This document shows positions 26,011-45,449 of a stretch of DNA of 64,000 nucleotides, piece by piece. How positions within the stretch are numbered: position 1 is the stretch's first letter; every line of letters starts with the position of its first letter. The position numbers were made by a program, and so were the translations under genes. This DNA comes from Polyodon spathula (taxonomy: Eukaryota; Chordata; Actinopteri; Acipenseriformes; Polyodontidae). The notes below the pieces were generated by a model. The model was given only the letters and a program-made list of their open reading frames with translations, was not told the DNA's origin and searched no databases. The stretch lies in the NCBI RefSeq assembly GCF_017654505.1, contig NC_054553.1:8382621-8446620 (forward strand), written 5' to 3'.

Positions 26011-29000
26011 CACCCTGGAGAATTGCTACTTCCATTCTATACTATTCTGGAAACATCACTGATATGTCATGATCATCAACTTTGTCAATGATTGCTCTAA
26101 TATTGAATTTACAACCATGTCAGGGGATCTATGTTGCTGAGATACTTGTTAGAAGGGTGCACAGGGGTCTGCAGGAGTCTACAAAGAATGCTAGACTTTG
26201 AGCCAAGTGACACAAAAACTACAGCAAAACTTGAGAGCTGGTTAAAAGGTTGCAGGCCCCTTTTGAGTGATTCCTGATTCCAAAGAATGTTCGAATTTTA
26301 CAAGTTCAGACAATGCCATGTAGATTACAACACTGAAAAGAAATGATTACAATTGAATATTAAAAACAAAATCCAGAATACTTATTAAAAAAGGTAAGGG
26401 AAAAGTGAAAAATAATGATATTACGCTTAACATGATCTTCAGTGGCAATATAAGTGTACAACTCTATAAGGGGCAATGGCAGCACAAGATCAGCTACATA
26501 AATAATTGAAAGGATTGTACAAGTTTCATAATTTGATTAAAATTTGAAAATGGTATGAAAATGATATCAACTAATACACTCTGGTAATTAATTATAGTAC
26601 AGGTAACATGGTTTTAGGAGGTTATTAAACTGGTGTCTGTGTTGTATTTTATCCTTCTGGAAGGGTTATCCATCTTGCAGAATGAATGCATTTTCAGACA
26701 GGTGCTGAATATACAATCCACTGCAGTACACATTTTTCCACAGACGCAGCTACATTGACAGTAGAAAAAAATAGAAATACTTTGAACAGTTTAACATCAG
26801 TCAAGCTGGCACGGTCTTTTAGAAGGCAGTTACTCTCTACTGTTGCCTAGCTAATCGCAAATCTTAAGAACCAGGAGCCATCATTTAAATAGCATTAGCC
26901 TGTAGACACAAGGTTTATTATACTCCAAGTAAATACATGCCTAACTGTTGCAAAAATAACAAAGGTAAATCACTACTCTGCCTGCAAATTATAGGTATGA
27001 AATTATTTAAAATATCTTAAATTAATCTAAACTGGTTGTTTCCATTTTTAGGATTTCCAGAAGGAATAATAAAATGTCTTTGAAGGCTGTTTTTTTTTTA
27101 GTCTTTTCTTTGATAGCAATAAAAGCAGGTTTTATAATCTGCAAGGTCATTTAATGCACATCAATTTTGTTGATAAATTCTAATTGAATGAAGGGTGTCT
27201 TAGATTTCCTTCAAGGTAAATTGACTGATACTAAACAAGAAAATAAAAAACAAACAATTTGTAAGCAATACTGTTAGTATTGTCAAAGGAATACCAATAC
27301 TGTCGCATTTGAAATTCCACATTTAAAGTTTTATTTCCAGTACTATGACAGAGCTCTCCTAGTGGTTGGTTGTGGGCAATGCTCCCCTTAGATCGTGATG
27401 TGATTTTGTGGGGTTTGGGCAGAAGGACAGGCTTAGGGAGTTAGCACCAGGCATACGTGCCTAACCCATAGGACAGAGGGGGGTTAGGGGGGTAAACTAT
27501 TTATTTTACCTCTCCACTTTTCACTCAGTGTATATACACTATTCTATATTTTGGTTTTGCCTTTACAAACTTTCAAAAGGAAATGGAAAGTGATTCAGAG
27601 GATGCCAGAAAGGCCACATTTCTAGAAAACAATAAAACACACCCCCTATACGAATATTGGCTTGATCCAAGGTCCCCACTGTATTGTGATAACTAACCTT
27701 AGCAGACTAGGACAAATACATCATTCAAATGGTCTAATAAGTCGACCATTGAATAGATTTGAAACACACCAACAATTCTACCTAAATTAGGAGAGCTATT
27801 CTCATCCCCGAATACAAACATAAAAGAAAAGTGCTTTACACAATATCACCTTTTTCCTTCATCTTATAACCCCAGATCCACAGCAGGAGCCAGATGTGTA
27901 CTCATATGGTCTCAGACCTCAAGGCATTACAGAGGCCTGTGTTTTATATTTGGCTTGGCTGGTTCAGGGAGAACCGATTGGTCGATTGGTAAGTGAAAAC
28001 CTTATGTCTACCAATCAAGATATCTGACCATCTCAAGAGTGCATTCAATGAGCAGAGCGCCCCAGGACATTATGTGGCTTGCCTCGAGTGCTTCTTAAAA
28101 GTAACAAGTCAAGCTCCTAGCTGCCTCGCTGGAGGTTCAAAATGGCAGACCTGCATTATCAGTGCGATGGTTGTAAATGGATTTTTTCAAATATGCATTT
28201 GTATGGCCATCACGTTTGATACGTAATATTTTTGTTGTCATTTTGGCTTTTTAAAACTGATATGTTTTTGAAAGTGATGATTAAAAGGAAACATGGACTA
28301 TTTATAATTTGACAAATACGACAAATATGCTAAACTAAAAAATAAAGCGTCATCAACTTAATACAGTAGTTGTAATTACATTAAAAAATTACAAAAATTG
28401 CAAAACTAGCTTAAAGCAACTGTTTTGATACACAGTGATGTATTGCCTGCTATTGTGAAACTGCTCGCTCCTAACAGACTGTTCAATAACTGTTAACATA
28501 TGTTAAGGGGTGCCACGAGAGAGCACTCTGCTTATTGAACGCACCCTAGGTGTAGATAGAGCCAGCCAAACTATTTGGTGGGATCTCTTAATAAAATCTT
28601 TTCATCCCTTGTTGTGCAGTGGTTGAAATATACAGACACAGCACTGAATACACTGAGTTTCTGTACTTGTCAATGTCCTGCCAGTGCAGTTATTATAACA
28701 AATTACAGAAGCCTCTTCGGTTGCCCACTCAACCTCTCATTGACAATTCTGATCATTAACAAGTCTCCAGTGTAATTGTGACTGTCCAGTTTTTGTGTGA
28801 TCTTTTGGGGAAATTATAATCATTTTCTATTACAGTGGCCCTAACCCTGTCATTTTGACTTATGCAATATATTATCGCAAAAAGAAATTAAGAGGGCACT
28901 TTTCCCATACTAATATGACCCTAGCATATTTTGTATAATTTATTAGAAAAAATATAATGTTAGACTCCATCAAAAGACCATGTTTCCAACTCTCTAGAGA

Positions 29001-30410
29001 TAATACTGTACGATTCTAGAATAGGAATTTTGTTATTATACAGCAGTGTCATTGCTAAAACCATCCGTGTCACACGTAGCTCTATGGATAAGGAGATTGC
29101 ATCAAATACAAGTATTGTAGATCCCAATTATGGATCTAGTATTTTTTTGTCTGTATTGTTCTATTTTGTTGTGTTTTAATTATCTCAATTAAAATGTATT
29201 ACCGGTACTCAAATAGTAATTTTGCACCCCTTTTTTTAAAGACAAAAATACAGTTAATATATTGTAGCAGTGCTAGTGACTTAAAATAATCCATAGCTGT
29301 GATAGGGTAGAGAATCTTTATTTAAAAGGGATTGTTTATATACATAATTATTCACATTTTGCCTGTTTAATAGAGGCATACAGGGTGTGCTTCTGTCATT
29401 CTTGCTTCTTCTGAAACTGACATTACATTTATAAACTTTAACACAGTTTTGAGAAGCACAGCAGTGCAACTTGAGTGCAGCTAATGATTTTATCAGTTGC
29501 AGAGGGGGCTTAATTCTGCAAGGGGCATATTAGCACGTATTAGTACGCCAATAAAATTGTATACACAACAAAGGGTTAGTCTGTGTCTTGAAATGACTAG
29601 GCAATTCCCTGCAATTATAAACCATGTATTTGTGTTGAATTCTATACCATAACATCAGTGCTATGGTAAGGCTTGTGTTCCAAATCCCTTGTCATTTCTG
29701 GTAATGCCGTGCTCTAATGGCTCTGGTTTCTCCAGGGTAATGCACTGGTGTTATAATGATATCACAATTGTATTTATTTGGAAGGGCTGTCAAAAAAAAG
29801 TTGTATTAGAATATGCACAATAATTTCGCTGTTAACCATTTTTCATTTGTATTTACCATGCTTCCTCCATGTGTTACTAAACTCTGCTCTTCTTTTGATA
29901 TGGTATGACAGCAGTGGTCTCCTGGTCTCCTAATGAGCTCATTTTCAGTCAATTTGGATCTATCAGTAAATATTATTACATTAAAATCTCTCACGCTGCA
30001 GCCAATTGTACCAAATTATGAGGTAGTTTTGAGTCTGGGTTCTAACCACCCATGTCATTTCATTTGCCTGGAGAGGTGAAAGATTGCTAGTGAATTAGCC
30101 CAATACACCATATAGTCCAGCCCTATTAGTGAAGATCTTCCATTGTACTAATGAGTGATATTCTAATCTTTTACAGTAAGACTGACATCCTTATTGCTCA
30201 TCTTCATAGACTGTAGTATAAACTGTTTAAACAGGCATTTAATGATTGTGCCAAAATATAGAAATTACCTCACCTTAATACAATAAAGCTATCATTCAAA
30301 GATTGTGCTATATAACTTTCCATTGATAAAATAGTGCTTCCTGGTAAAGCAAACAAAACAACAATGTATATATCTTACAGGTTGCGCACTTCCATTCACT
30401 ATATAGGTCC

Positions 30411-30737
30411 CAAATGTGCAGTTTTGAAAGAAACACACATTATAGTAAACTTAGAATTGTATTGTAATTGCAATACATGATCTCTGGTTCTACCTTTGGT
30501 TAAATACATCTGGTTGGTGAAATTGTCTCCACCCCTTCAATGGCATTAACCAACTAGCTGCTTCCCGTATTGATTGACATGCTTTTAGCCAGAAGACACT
30601 GCTGAGTGAATTGACCCAGGAAGTGCAAACAGGAAACCTGAAGCTATGGCATAGAAAAAGAGGGCTTCCTTTAACCCGAGGTTGCCTCGGGTATCATGTG
30701 TGCTGTAACACCTGTTTCTTTCGGAACTGCACATTTG
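30411..30737 (+). mobile_element. MITE family A, best-preserved copy, 327 bp
   Basis: The terminal inverted repeat at 30411-30434 (caaatgtgcagttttgaaag...) matches the reverse complement of 30714-30737 at 22 of 24 positions. The interior carries the family block with AGAAGACACTGCTGAG and TTGACCCAGGAAGTG, and a small palindrome ACCCGAGG/CCTCGGGT near 30675-30691. It has no coding capacity. No clear target-site duplication was found, so the superfamily is open. Confidence 0.65.
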
Positions 30738-31636
30738 TGATTTAGTGCTAAGATTTCTAAAAATTACTTTGTTAGCTACAATTGCTTTAAGAAAGGAACA
30801 AATAAACTAAAATAAATAAATAATAGCAAAGCAATATCTCCATATCTCTACCTGCTTGTAAGCTTGTCAGGGGGGAAAAAAAAAAACGGCCTTTCAATAT
30901 AGCTGCACCCACTTGCTCAACCTCTTTATAACTGTACAGTATGTTGGTTCAGCAGAGTTGACAGGTCACACTGGAGTATCGTTTGAATGGAATGAGGAAA
31001 TATGCTCCAGGCAAACTCAAGTACAAAGCCAGGTAAAAAAACAAATGGGCTGTAGGACCTATGAGTGATTAAATAGTTAATCATACTTATAATTGCACAG
31101 CACCTACACATTTGAATAGCAGGCGATAAATAGGACAGAGCTAGCTTCGTAACTATGGAGATAAGACAAAACTACCAAGGCCAAGTTGACTCCCTAGAAT
31201 TTCCAGGAGTTAACGAACCAATTATTTTTGTGATTGAAGCAACGAGATACTAACGTGTGTCAGTGCATGAAAAACAGGATGAAGGCCGAGAAGAAAAAGT
31301 GCAGTCTTTGTTTCTGTAAGTTGGTCTCAGTCAGACAAAGAAAAGGAGTCCGAGAAGAGAAGAGCACCAAACAACAACAACAACTGAAAAACCGAAAATA
31401 ATGTAATAATTGAAAGAAAACCTGGACACTGTCTAAAAGACTTAAAAGGGAATTATATTAACTTGGATTAGACAAAAAAGGAAAGTTAATGAATGTACTG
31501 GCTTGTGTTATTTTGATACAAATTTTTTCTATTTTTTGTACGTTATTTTATAAACTTTGATAAGATTTATAGAAGATGAAGATGTTTTATTGTTCACATG
31601 TTTTTCTCTGCGGTCTTGAGCTTGTTTGGGAGAAAT
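30738..31636. other. intergenic, no gene seen
   Basis: No exon or repeat boundary beyond the ttagctacaattgctttaa word (30773-30791) shared with the copy near 5.2 kb. It includes A-rich and purine-rich DNA at 31270-31420. Confidence 0.5.
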
Positions 31637-32150
31637 TCACAAACACAAAAAGAAAAGCAGAAACACAAAAAGAAAAACACAATGACATTAAGGAAAACAC
31701 AACATTAGGAAAAACACAAAAACATTAAGGAAACACAACGACATTAACTTCAAACCGGATTGGTTAGGTACATAGGAAAAGGGGTTCCACATCACTGACT
31801 GGAGGAACAACCTGTCAATTACTGTTCTACTTGGGAATGGGTAAAAGCATTTAACCTGCTCCGATCATCTTTAAACAGGTATCAATTGATTCCTCCTTGC
31901 CAGCTTAGAAACAAGAACCATCTTCATAGCACATAGTTTTTATTATTATTGTTATTCATTAAAATGCAACCGAACAACTGGACATGTCAAAAGAGGGTGT
32001 GATCGTCTCAAATCTTACAGGAATCGATTCCTCCTTGTCCACAGCATACATATCACATATCATATCACTTTTCTTAATGTCGTTGTGTTTTCCTTAATGT
32101 TGTTGTCTTTTTCTTTTTGTGTTTGTGTTTTGCACTTCAGGGCCACCGTA
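31637..32150. mobile_element. about 510-bp MITE with repetitive inverted ends
   Basis: The left end is built from repeats of CACAAAAAGAAAA and GACATTAAGGAAAACACAAC (31637-31745). The right end (32068-32135) is its inverted complement, with TTAATGTCGTTGTGTTTTCC and TTCTTTTTGTGTTTGTGTTT. It closes with GCACTTCAGGGCCACCG, a hAT-like terminus. The interior has no reading frame. It is a non-autonomous DNA transposon; hAT affiliation is a guess. Confidence 0.6.
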
Positions 32151-34086
32151 CATCACACTCATTAAGTATATTTAATTGGATATTTAAAAACACCAGTTCT
32201 TTCTAAAGGGCAAATCACAGCAAAATACTCTGCTGCTAGTTTTTGTGAAGTCAAGTCAAAAATCAGGACGTAAATTCTTTGAAAATGTGGCCTATCGTCT
32301 TGGCAGATCACAGGAATTACATCCCTCAAGCACATTGCCTCTTGAGAGATGCAGCTACATACAGGTATCCCTTTGTGTCTCAGTGTAGTACATAGTTGCA
32401 ATTAGAAAAGAATTGCTTTCCCAACACTTTTTTAGTTTTCACATACCAGGATGGAACACCAAATATACCAATTACTTTTTAACTTTGAAAAGTGTTAATT
32501 TTAGAATGCTCAGTAGCAGCTAGCCCGAATCCATAAATACCTGTGATAAAGTTGGCGGAAATTATTAAAAGTAGTTATCTGCGTTACTTATTCCCAAGCT
32601 ATCGGATATCTTTTCAAGAACAAGCATACAAGCAAAGCATTAAGGAAAAGACTATTACTTTTAAACATAGTCTGGAAAATGGTTCACAAATATAAAACGG
32701 TACTGAATGAGACTTTGGCTAGCTGTTCAGGACATGCCGTATCATTTATTGAAATTACCAGGTGTTCATTTCATTATACTTCACATTTAAAACGACTGCA
32801 CAGCTATTAAATGTTTTTGTTTTTTTTTGTTTTTTTTTTAAAGCTACAGTCCCATGTAGGGCATTAATCTAGAATTCCTTTCTAACATCAATCCAACAAG
32901 CTGAAACAACAACTTTTAAACCTTTGCTCAGAAAGCTATCAGTCTAGACTACCATACTGCTTTATTAACCTTTAAAAAGTGTCCAGGGATCCTTGTTCAT
33001 AAGGACACTAAGAAACAACAAAGGAGGACTTGCATTAAGCTATGGAAATTGGCCAGGAAAGGAAACACTATGAATTGAAGCCAGTTTGAAAGTAAATGTA
33101 TTCATACATATGTATTCATTCAATGTATCCTCAGTCAGATTCAATTATGGGTATGGAACAATACAAATGAACCCTGCACCAGAAATGGTTTCAGAGATAT
33201 AAGGAGTCGAAAACTAGTCGCAGGCTCCAGCTCCAGAATGACTGGCTGCTTAATTAAGAAAGGCATCAGTTGGTCCTTCTAATAACATAACCGAGTCGTA
33301 ATAATTCACACAAAATGCATTATTTTTTTTATTTTTTTTTTAAGTATTTGTTTGACCTTCCTATTGACCCCTTTCGAATTCCACTTTAAATAACTAACTA
33401 TCAGCAATGTAAAATACTTGAATACAAGATACTGGAATCATCTGAATGTCAAAATCCAAACACATTCTTTGAATGGGAAGATCTGTTAAAACACCAGACT
33501 CACAAAGTCACTCAACTCTATGTTGAGCTTTGACCTTCTGGCTGACCCTCATAGATTTTAGTCATCAGGAATTGACATTGACATATCAAAAGATATTTTT
33601 GGAGCAGTATGGGTTTCCTATTCTGAGGTTATTTTTTTGCGAGCTGCAGAAAAAAACCCTCTAACCTAATTTTCTTTATAATTTAACTGCATTGTGTAAA
33701 GAAAAAAGTAAATATAGTGAACGATGAGGATTTTAGGTCAAATGTACTGCAATACACTATCTAGAATCTTCATGAGCTTCCAATGTAGATAGACACCTCA
33801 TACACCTGGCACAAGTAATGTGGGCACTAAATATCAGCCTCTGGTGAAAAAGTATACATGTCATTCTTAGCCCGCTACATACAAATTAATGAAAACTTAA
33901 TGTATGATATGAATGAATATTAGCATAAATTCATAGCATAAATCCATAGTAATTCCTTTTGAGGTCAATCTCCATAGCTTAATGCCAGACTTGTCTTTTT
34001 TTAAACTTGAATAAAAATCAGAAGATTAGTGTGTTTACATGCAAGTTGCCGTACAGTGGGGAAATGTTCTGACAAAGTAACCCAAT
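32151..34086. other. intergenic, no gene seen
   Basis: No exon supported. T-rich runs at 32817-32840 and 33324-33343 are simple sequence. Confidence 0.5.
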
Positions 34087-34190
34087 CTACAAAAGATTTA
34101 GAAGCGAGTAGTTTTGAGATTTACGATTATACTGTATTTACAGCATAATCGTAAATATCGAAAAACTACTCACTTCTAAATCTTTTGTAG
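34087..34190. repeat. 104-bp near-perfect palindrome
   Basis: The left arm begins CTACAAAAGATTTAGAAGCG at 34087. The right arm ends ...CACTTCTAAATCTTTTGTAG at 34190. The arms of about 45 bp are complementary with only a few mismatches and surround a loop of roughly 14 nt (actgtatttacagc). Such snap-back structure is typical of a palindromic MITE and could extrude as a cruciform or, if transcribed, give a long hairpin RNA. Confidence 0.9.
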
Positions 34191-34987
34191 TCATGTTTGT
34201 ATTACTTTAGTATAAATACATGTTAATTTGGATTCATATGTTGTTTTTTTCTGACTTTGTGAACGAAAAAACACACATTTACCCGTTTTCCCATTGGAAA
34301 TGGTGATATTTTGAAATATCACTGTCCTGGTCACAAAAGCAAAGTTTGTTGGGAATAATAGCCATTTTCTATACTTTTGAGGCATAAGCAATTAGGAAAT
34401 AACACTTACTACCCAGGAACAAAAATTGTGTTACATAGTGTTATTGCATCTCAAATGCCACGATCTTGTAACAGTTTCAGTTCTTTAATAATGCAAACAT
34501 TATTTCTGGGCACGCTTTTATGTGGTGCCTAGATGTCAATGCCTAGAGTTTAAACATTTATAAAACAAAATGCAGGGACCATCTCTAGTTAGTTATGAAT
34601 ATAGATTATTATTTAACAACTGCAGCTGTATCCTTTACTTTTTTCTCAAACATTGACATTGTAAATAATAGTTATGGGTTTAAATAACGCTTAACAGTTT
34701 TATTTATTAGACGAGAGGCGTGTGGCAATGCTGAACAACATAAGTAAGAATAAAAAAGCACCGGTTGCAAAAACGGCTGCTAAAAATATTGCTAATTCAT
34801 AAAGGGATGCCAAAGGAATTTTTCAAACTGCATGTTGGCCTATACAGGTAAATGGCAAATCTAAACACAGATAAAACAATAAAATCACTCTCTATCAATA
34901 ATTTCAGTGACAGTGTTTTCAATTAATTTGGGGTGCTGTGGTTCGAGTTCTTTACACTCAATTGTAAAGAAATCCATATATATATAT
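34191..34987. other. intergenic, no gene seen
   Basis: Non-coding AT-rich DNA ending in a short AT run (34974-34988) that abuts the LTR element. Confidence 0.5.
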
Positions 34988-35081
34988 AGTAGCGTGCATG
35001 GGGAAGGCAGCAGCAGAGCTGGTAGGTGACGTAATCACATACGAAGACATAAGCCCGATATACACTCCTTGCAAAGGAGCC

Positions 35082-35146
35082 GGCTCTTTTGTACAGCGGT
35101 ATTAGTGCTATGCTTTAGTGCGAGAGGTCCCGGATTGGCGCCCGCC
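35082..35146 (+). other. tRNA-Pro-like sequence inside the LTR
   Basis: GGCTC at 35082, an A-box-like region GTACAGCGGTAT, then GTGCGAGAGGTCCCGG at 35118-35133 and a degenerate B-box region. In order and spacing this follows vertebrate tRNA-Pro, which as I recall carries GGTGCGAGAGGTCCCGGGTT at the matching place. The anticodon loop has lost a base and the acceptor 3' half does not close, so it is not a functional tRNA. The head GGCTC(C/T)TTTG is shared with the S1 SINEs of this window. It may act as a pol III promoter within the LTR. Confidence 0.55.
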
Positions 35147-35214
35147 CTCCGCCTGTGTATGGATTGCCTCACCCTGTGTGAGGAGCCTGCCTGCAGGAAC
35201 CGAGATCGCTACAT

Positions 35215-35229
35215 TGGTGTCAGAAGTGG
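35215..35229 (+). other. primer binding site, tRNA-Leu type
   Basis: TGGTGTCAGAAGTGG lies two bases inside the end of LTR 1. Vertebrate tRNA-Leu(CAG) ends in a sequence whose complement is TGGTGTCAGGAGTGGGAT, so the site matches with one difference over these 15 bases. Confidence 0.65.
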
Positions 35230-35387
35230 ACACAGGTACCCCAGCACGCATTCGTCTGACTGTAGCCTGGTGAGCAAGTCCGGGCCGAACTTGAAGCTGA
35301 CAGGGGAGAGTGTAGCATGCACAGGGAAAGGCAGCAGTAGGGCTGGTAGATGACGTAATCACATACGAAGACATAAGCCTGATACAC

Positions 35388-35697
35388 TAGGTCGGCCAGG
35401 GTGTCCTCGGTTCACTGCGCACTAGCGACGCCTGTAGTCTGGCCGGGCGCCTGCAGGCTTGCCTGTTAGCTGCGTTGTCCTCCTATGCTGTAGCTCCCGG
35501 GTGGCGCATGGTGAATCCGCAGTGTGTGAAGAAGCGGGCGGGTGACAGCACACGCTTCGGAGGACAGCGTGTGTTCATCTTTGCCGCTCCCGAGTCATTG
35601 CGTGGTAGCAGTGAGCCGAGTCTAAATAATAACTGGGCATTTCAAATTGGGAGAAAACAAAAATAATTGGCAACGACTAAATTAATAAATAAATATA
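35388..35697 (+). mobile_element. tRNA-derived SINE, 5'-truncated body and tail
   Basis: The sequence contains TAGGTCGGCCAGGGTGTCCT at its start, TGTAGCTCCCGGGTGGCGCA near 35490, GGAGGACAGCGTGTG near 35560, and ends TTGGCAACGACTAAATT with an A/T-rich tail (AATAAATAAATATAAATAA). I recognise this as the body and tail of an abundant tRNA-derived SINE of sturgeons and paddlefish, from memory. The tRNA-like head is missing. The SINE joins LTR 2 of the mini-LTR element directly. Confidence 0.6.

Positions 35698-43395
<7,698 letters not shown>

Positions 43396-43457
<62 letters not shown>
43396..43457. repeat. (GAGGAC)n hexanucleotide microsatellite
   Basis: About ten perfect ACGAGG/GAGGAC units, purine-biased on the plus strand and with one CpG per unit. 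An open frame of repeated Thr-Arg over it is not a gene: it has no homology or splice context outside the array. Confidence 0.95.
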
Positions 43458-43459
<2 letters not shown>

Positions 43460-45293
43460 CCCAGTCCAGTAGCTTCTATGCAACACTTCCCCTTATCTAA
43501 CACTCTCTCGCAGCTTTTATACGATGACTAATCAGTCCACCTAGTTACTCCATAATGAGTAACTAGTGCTCCCTGTGAACATTTACTAATTAACCAATAA
43601 AGTATGCTGAAAACTAAATCCTTGTGATTTTATCATGGAGCTAACCTTCTCATGCTGTGACTTCTGCACCAGGCTTCTGGGCTTGTTAAGCCAATGAAGC
43701 ACCAAAAGCTTGTAGAGAAAGGCAACAAAAATTAGCACTACAGTTTTACACATATAAACCGTACTAATATGGACCAAGTCAGAGTGTCAAATACAGAAGG
43801 GGTAGGGAATACTGGTCCTGGAGTGCCTCAATCCTGCAGGTTTTGTAGGTTTTGTCAATTACTAAATACCTGGAACACATCATAATTCTGACCAATTAAG
43901 TCAATCATTGAATCAATTAGGGCCTGGGTAAAACAAAAAACAGAAGTGTCTGTGGCACTCCAAAACCAGGGTTGTCTACCTCTGAAATACAGCACTATAG
44001 GTGCTGAATCCTGGTGCCTCTGTTGTATCTGATTGCAGGGCAAAGTGAGTCTCTGAAAAGAATGAAACGATTACAATGGTGTAAAACTACAAAGAAAGAG
44101 CAGAGCTGCAGCTTGGAGCAAGATAAATTACTGCACTGAGCAATTCTTTGCTAGTTTTGTCCTGGTAAAATGTACACTTCAAATTTAGACAATCTGCCTT
44201 GGTGTTTGCACTTGTTTTTTAATTAGCCAATTAGGTTTTCTGGCACCAAGAAGGTGCAGCTCCGTTTAATCTCCTAAAGTTTATCTGCATTTAACAAACT
44301 GAAGTTAATGGTATTTAGAAACATGTAAATGTTGAGGGTTTATAAACATGTACATTGTGAATACAGTCTCTAGTTCTTAATATTTGTAAAAAGTGACAAA
44401 AATTAGCTTATTTGACAGCAGGGGACAGAATCCCAGGCAAACTCAGCTTGTGCCACTAGAGAGAGCTGTGATGCTTGGAGCTGTGTTCCAGTGATGTTGC
44501 TCTAAGAGCCTCCTATTGAAGCAACCTGCAGTGAAACAATCAATTACAAATATGTTTTAGAAATCTCGATTACATCACAAGGCAATCAATAGGAATTAGA
44601 TTAGCTTCTATTTAATTACTAGTGGAAACTGAAACATTTTAGCTGGCTCTGATGAGGTTACCAGGATGTTTTTGCTTGGAGCCAAAAGCAGAGGACAGAG
44701 AAATAGACTGTACCGTGTAACAAAAGTATTGCTTTGTGTTGAGACCTTTCAACTCTAATCTGTTTCACCATCGGAAAAGGAAAACCAAAATGTACAGTAT
44801 ATTACATTTGATTTGACGCTATTGGTTTAAGTTTTTTTTCTGAAGCCTTTTGGAATCAGCACTAGAGGATGACAAAGTACTCTTGAACTATACAGGTGTT
44901 ATGCCAATACGAATTCAGATAATAAACAGGCAATACAGAGGGATAGTTTCATTTTGATTGTTTTACTCAGCATTTATTTCTCTGTTTTAGTGCATGGTTT
45001 ACTAAACTGTTTTTCACAGTTAAAAGTTAATTTAATTGTGCCAAAAAGGGGAAACGAGCAAAGAGATAGATCTAGTATTGAGTGAAAAGAAAAAGAAAAG
45101 AAAAAATAGGATAGGGGAGGAAAGGAAAGCAAATATCTTTAGTCTCATATAGCTGAATAATTAACTAAAATAAAACCGTGCATAATTATTAATAAACTAT
45201 GAGGATTTCGTTCTCTAGGTCAAAGTACAAAATAATAATTTTAAGTCATTTGATGCTGTCTTTACAGTTAAAAATTCTTAACTCAAATTTGAG
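43458..45293. other. intergenic, no gene seen
   Basis: AT-rich non-coding DNA with purine-rich stretches (45070-45130). No exon, RNA gene or repeat end supported. Confidence 0.5.
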
Positions 45294-45449
45294 AAATCTG
45301 CTGCCCTGAAGGAGTTGGCAGCAGGAATCATTGAGGAATGGTCACATATTCTTCCAGAACAGTTTAAACAACTTGCAGACTCTTCACATCCAGTCAGTGC
45401 TCTCCTGGTTGCCTATATTGCTCCTAACATTACTTACAGTGCTTCTGAA

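Larger units (their letters stand above)
22326..30410. other. intergenic, no gene seen
   Basis: Long gene-free stretch. It contains an AT run (23770-23791), an A run (24049-24072), a G run with partial duplication (24901-24933) and the second copy of a dispersed repeat (25800-26010). I find no exon with homology or splice signals. Confidence 0.5.
34988..35387 (+). mobile_element. miniature LTR retrotransposon (TRIM-like), 3' truncated
   Basis: A direct repeat of about 76 bp (34988-35063 and 35311-35387; shared words gacgtaatcacatacgaaga and acataagcc) marks two LTRs. LTR 1 spans 34988-35213 and ends GCTACA. LTR 2 starts TGTAGC at 35311, giving the 6-bp inverted TG...CA termini expected of an LTR; the first base of LTR 1 is altered beside an AT run. 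Two bases after LTR 1 is TGGTGTCAGAAGTGG (35215-35229), a tRNA-Leu-type primer binding site. Just before LTR 2 is the purine tract GACAGGGGAGAG (35299-35310). The interior is only 97 bp, so there is no room for gag or pol. LTR 2 is cut at about 35387, where a SINE tail begins. A complete copy would be about 550 bp. Confidence 0.7.
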
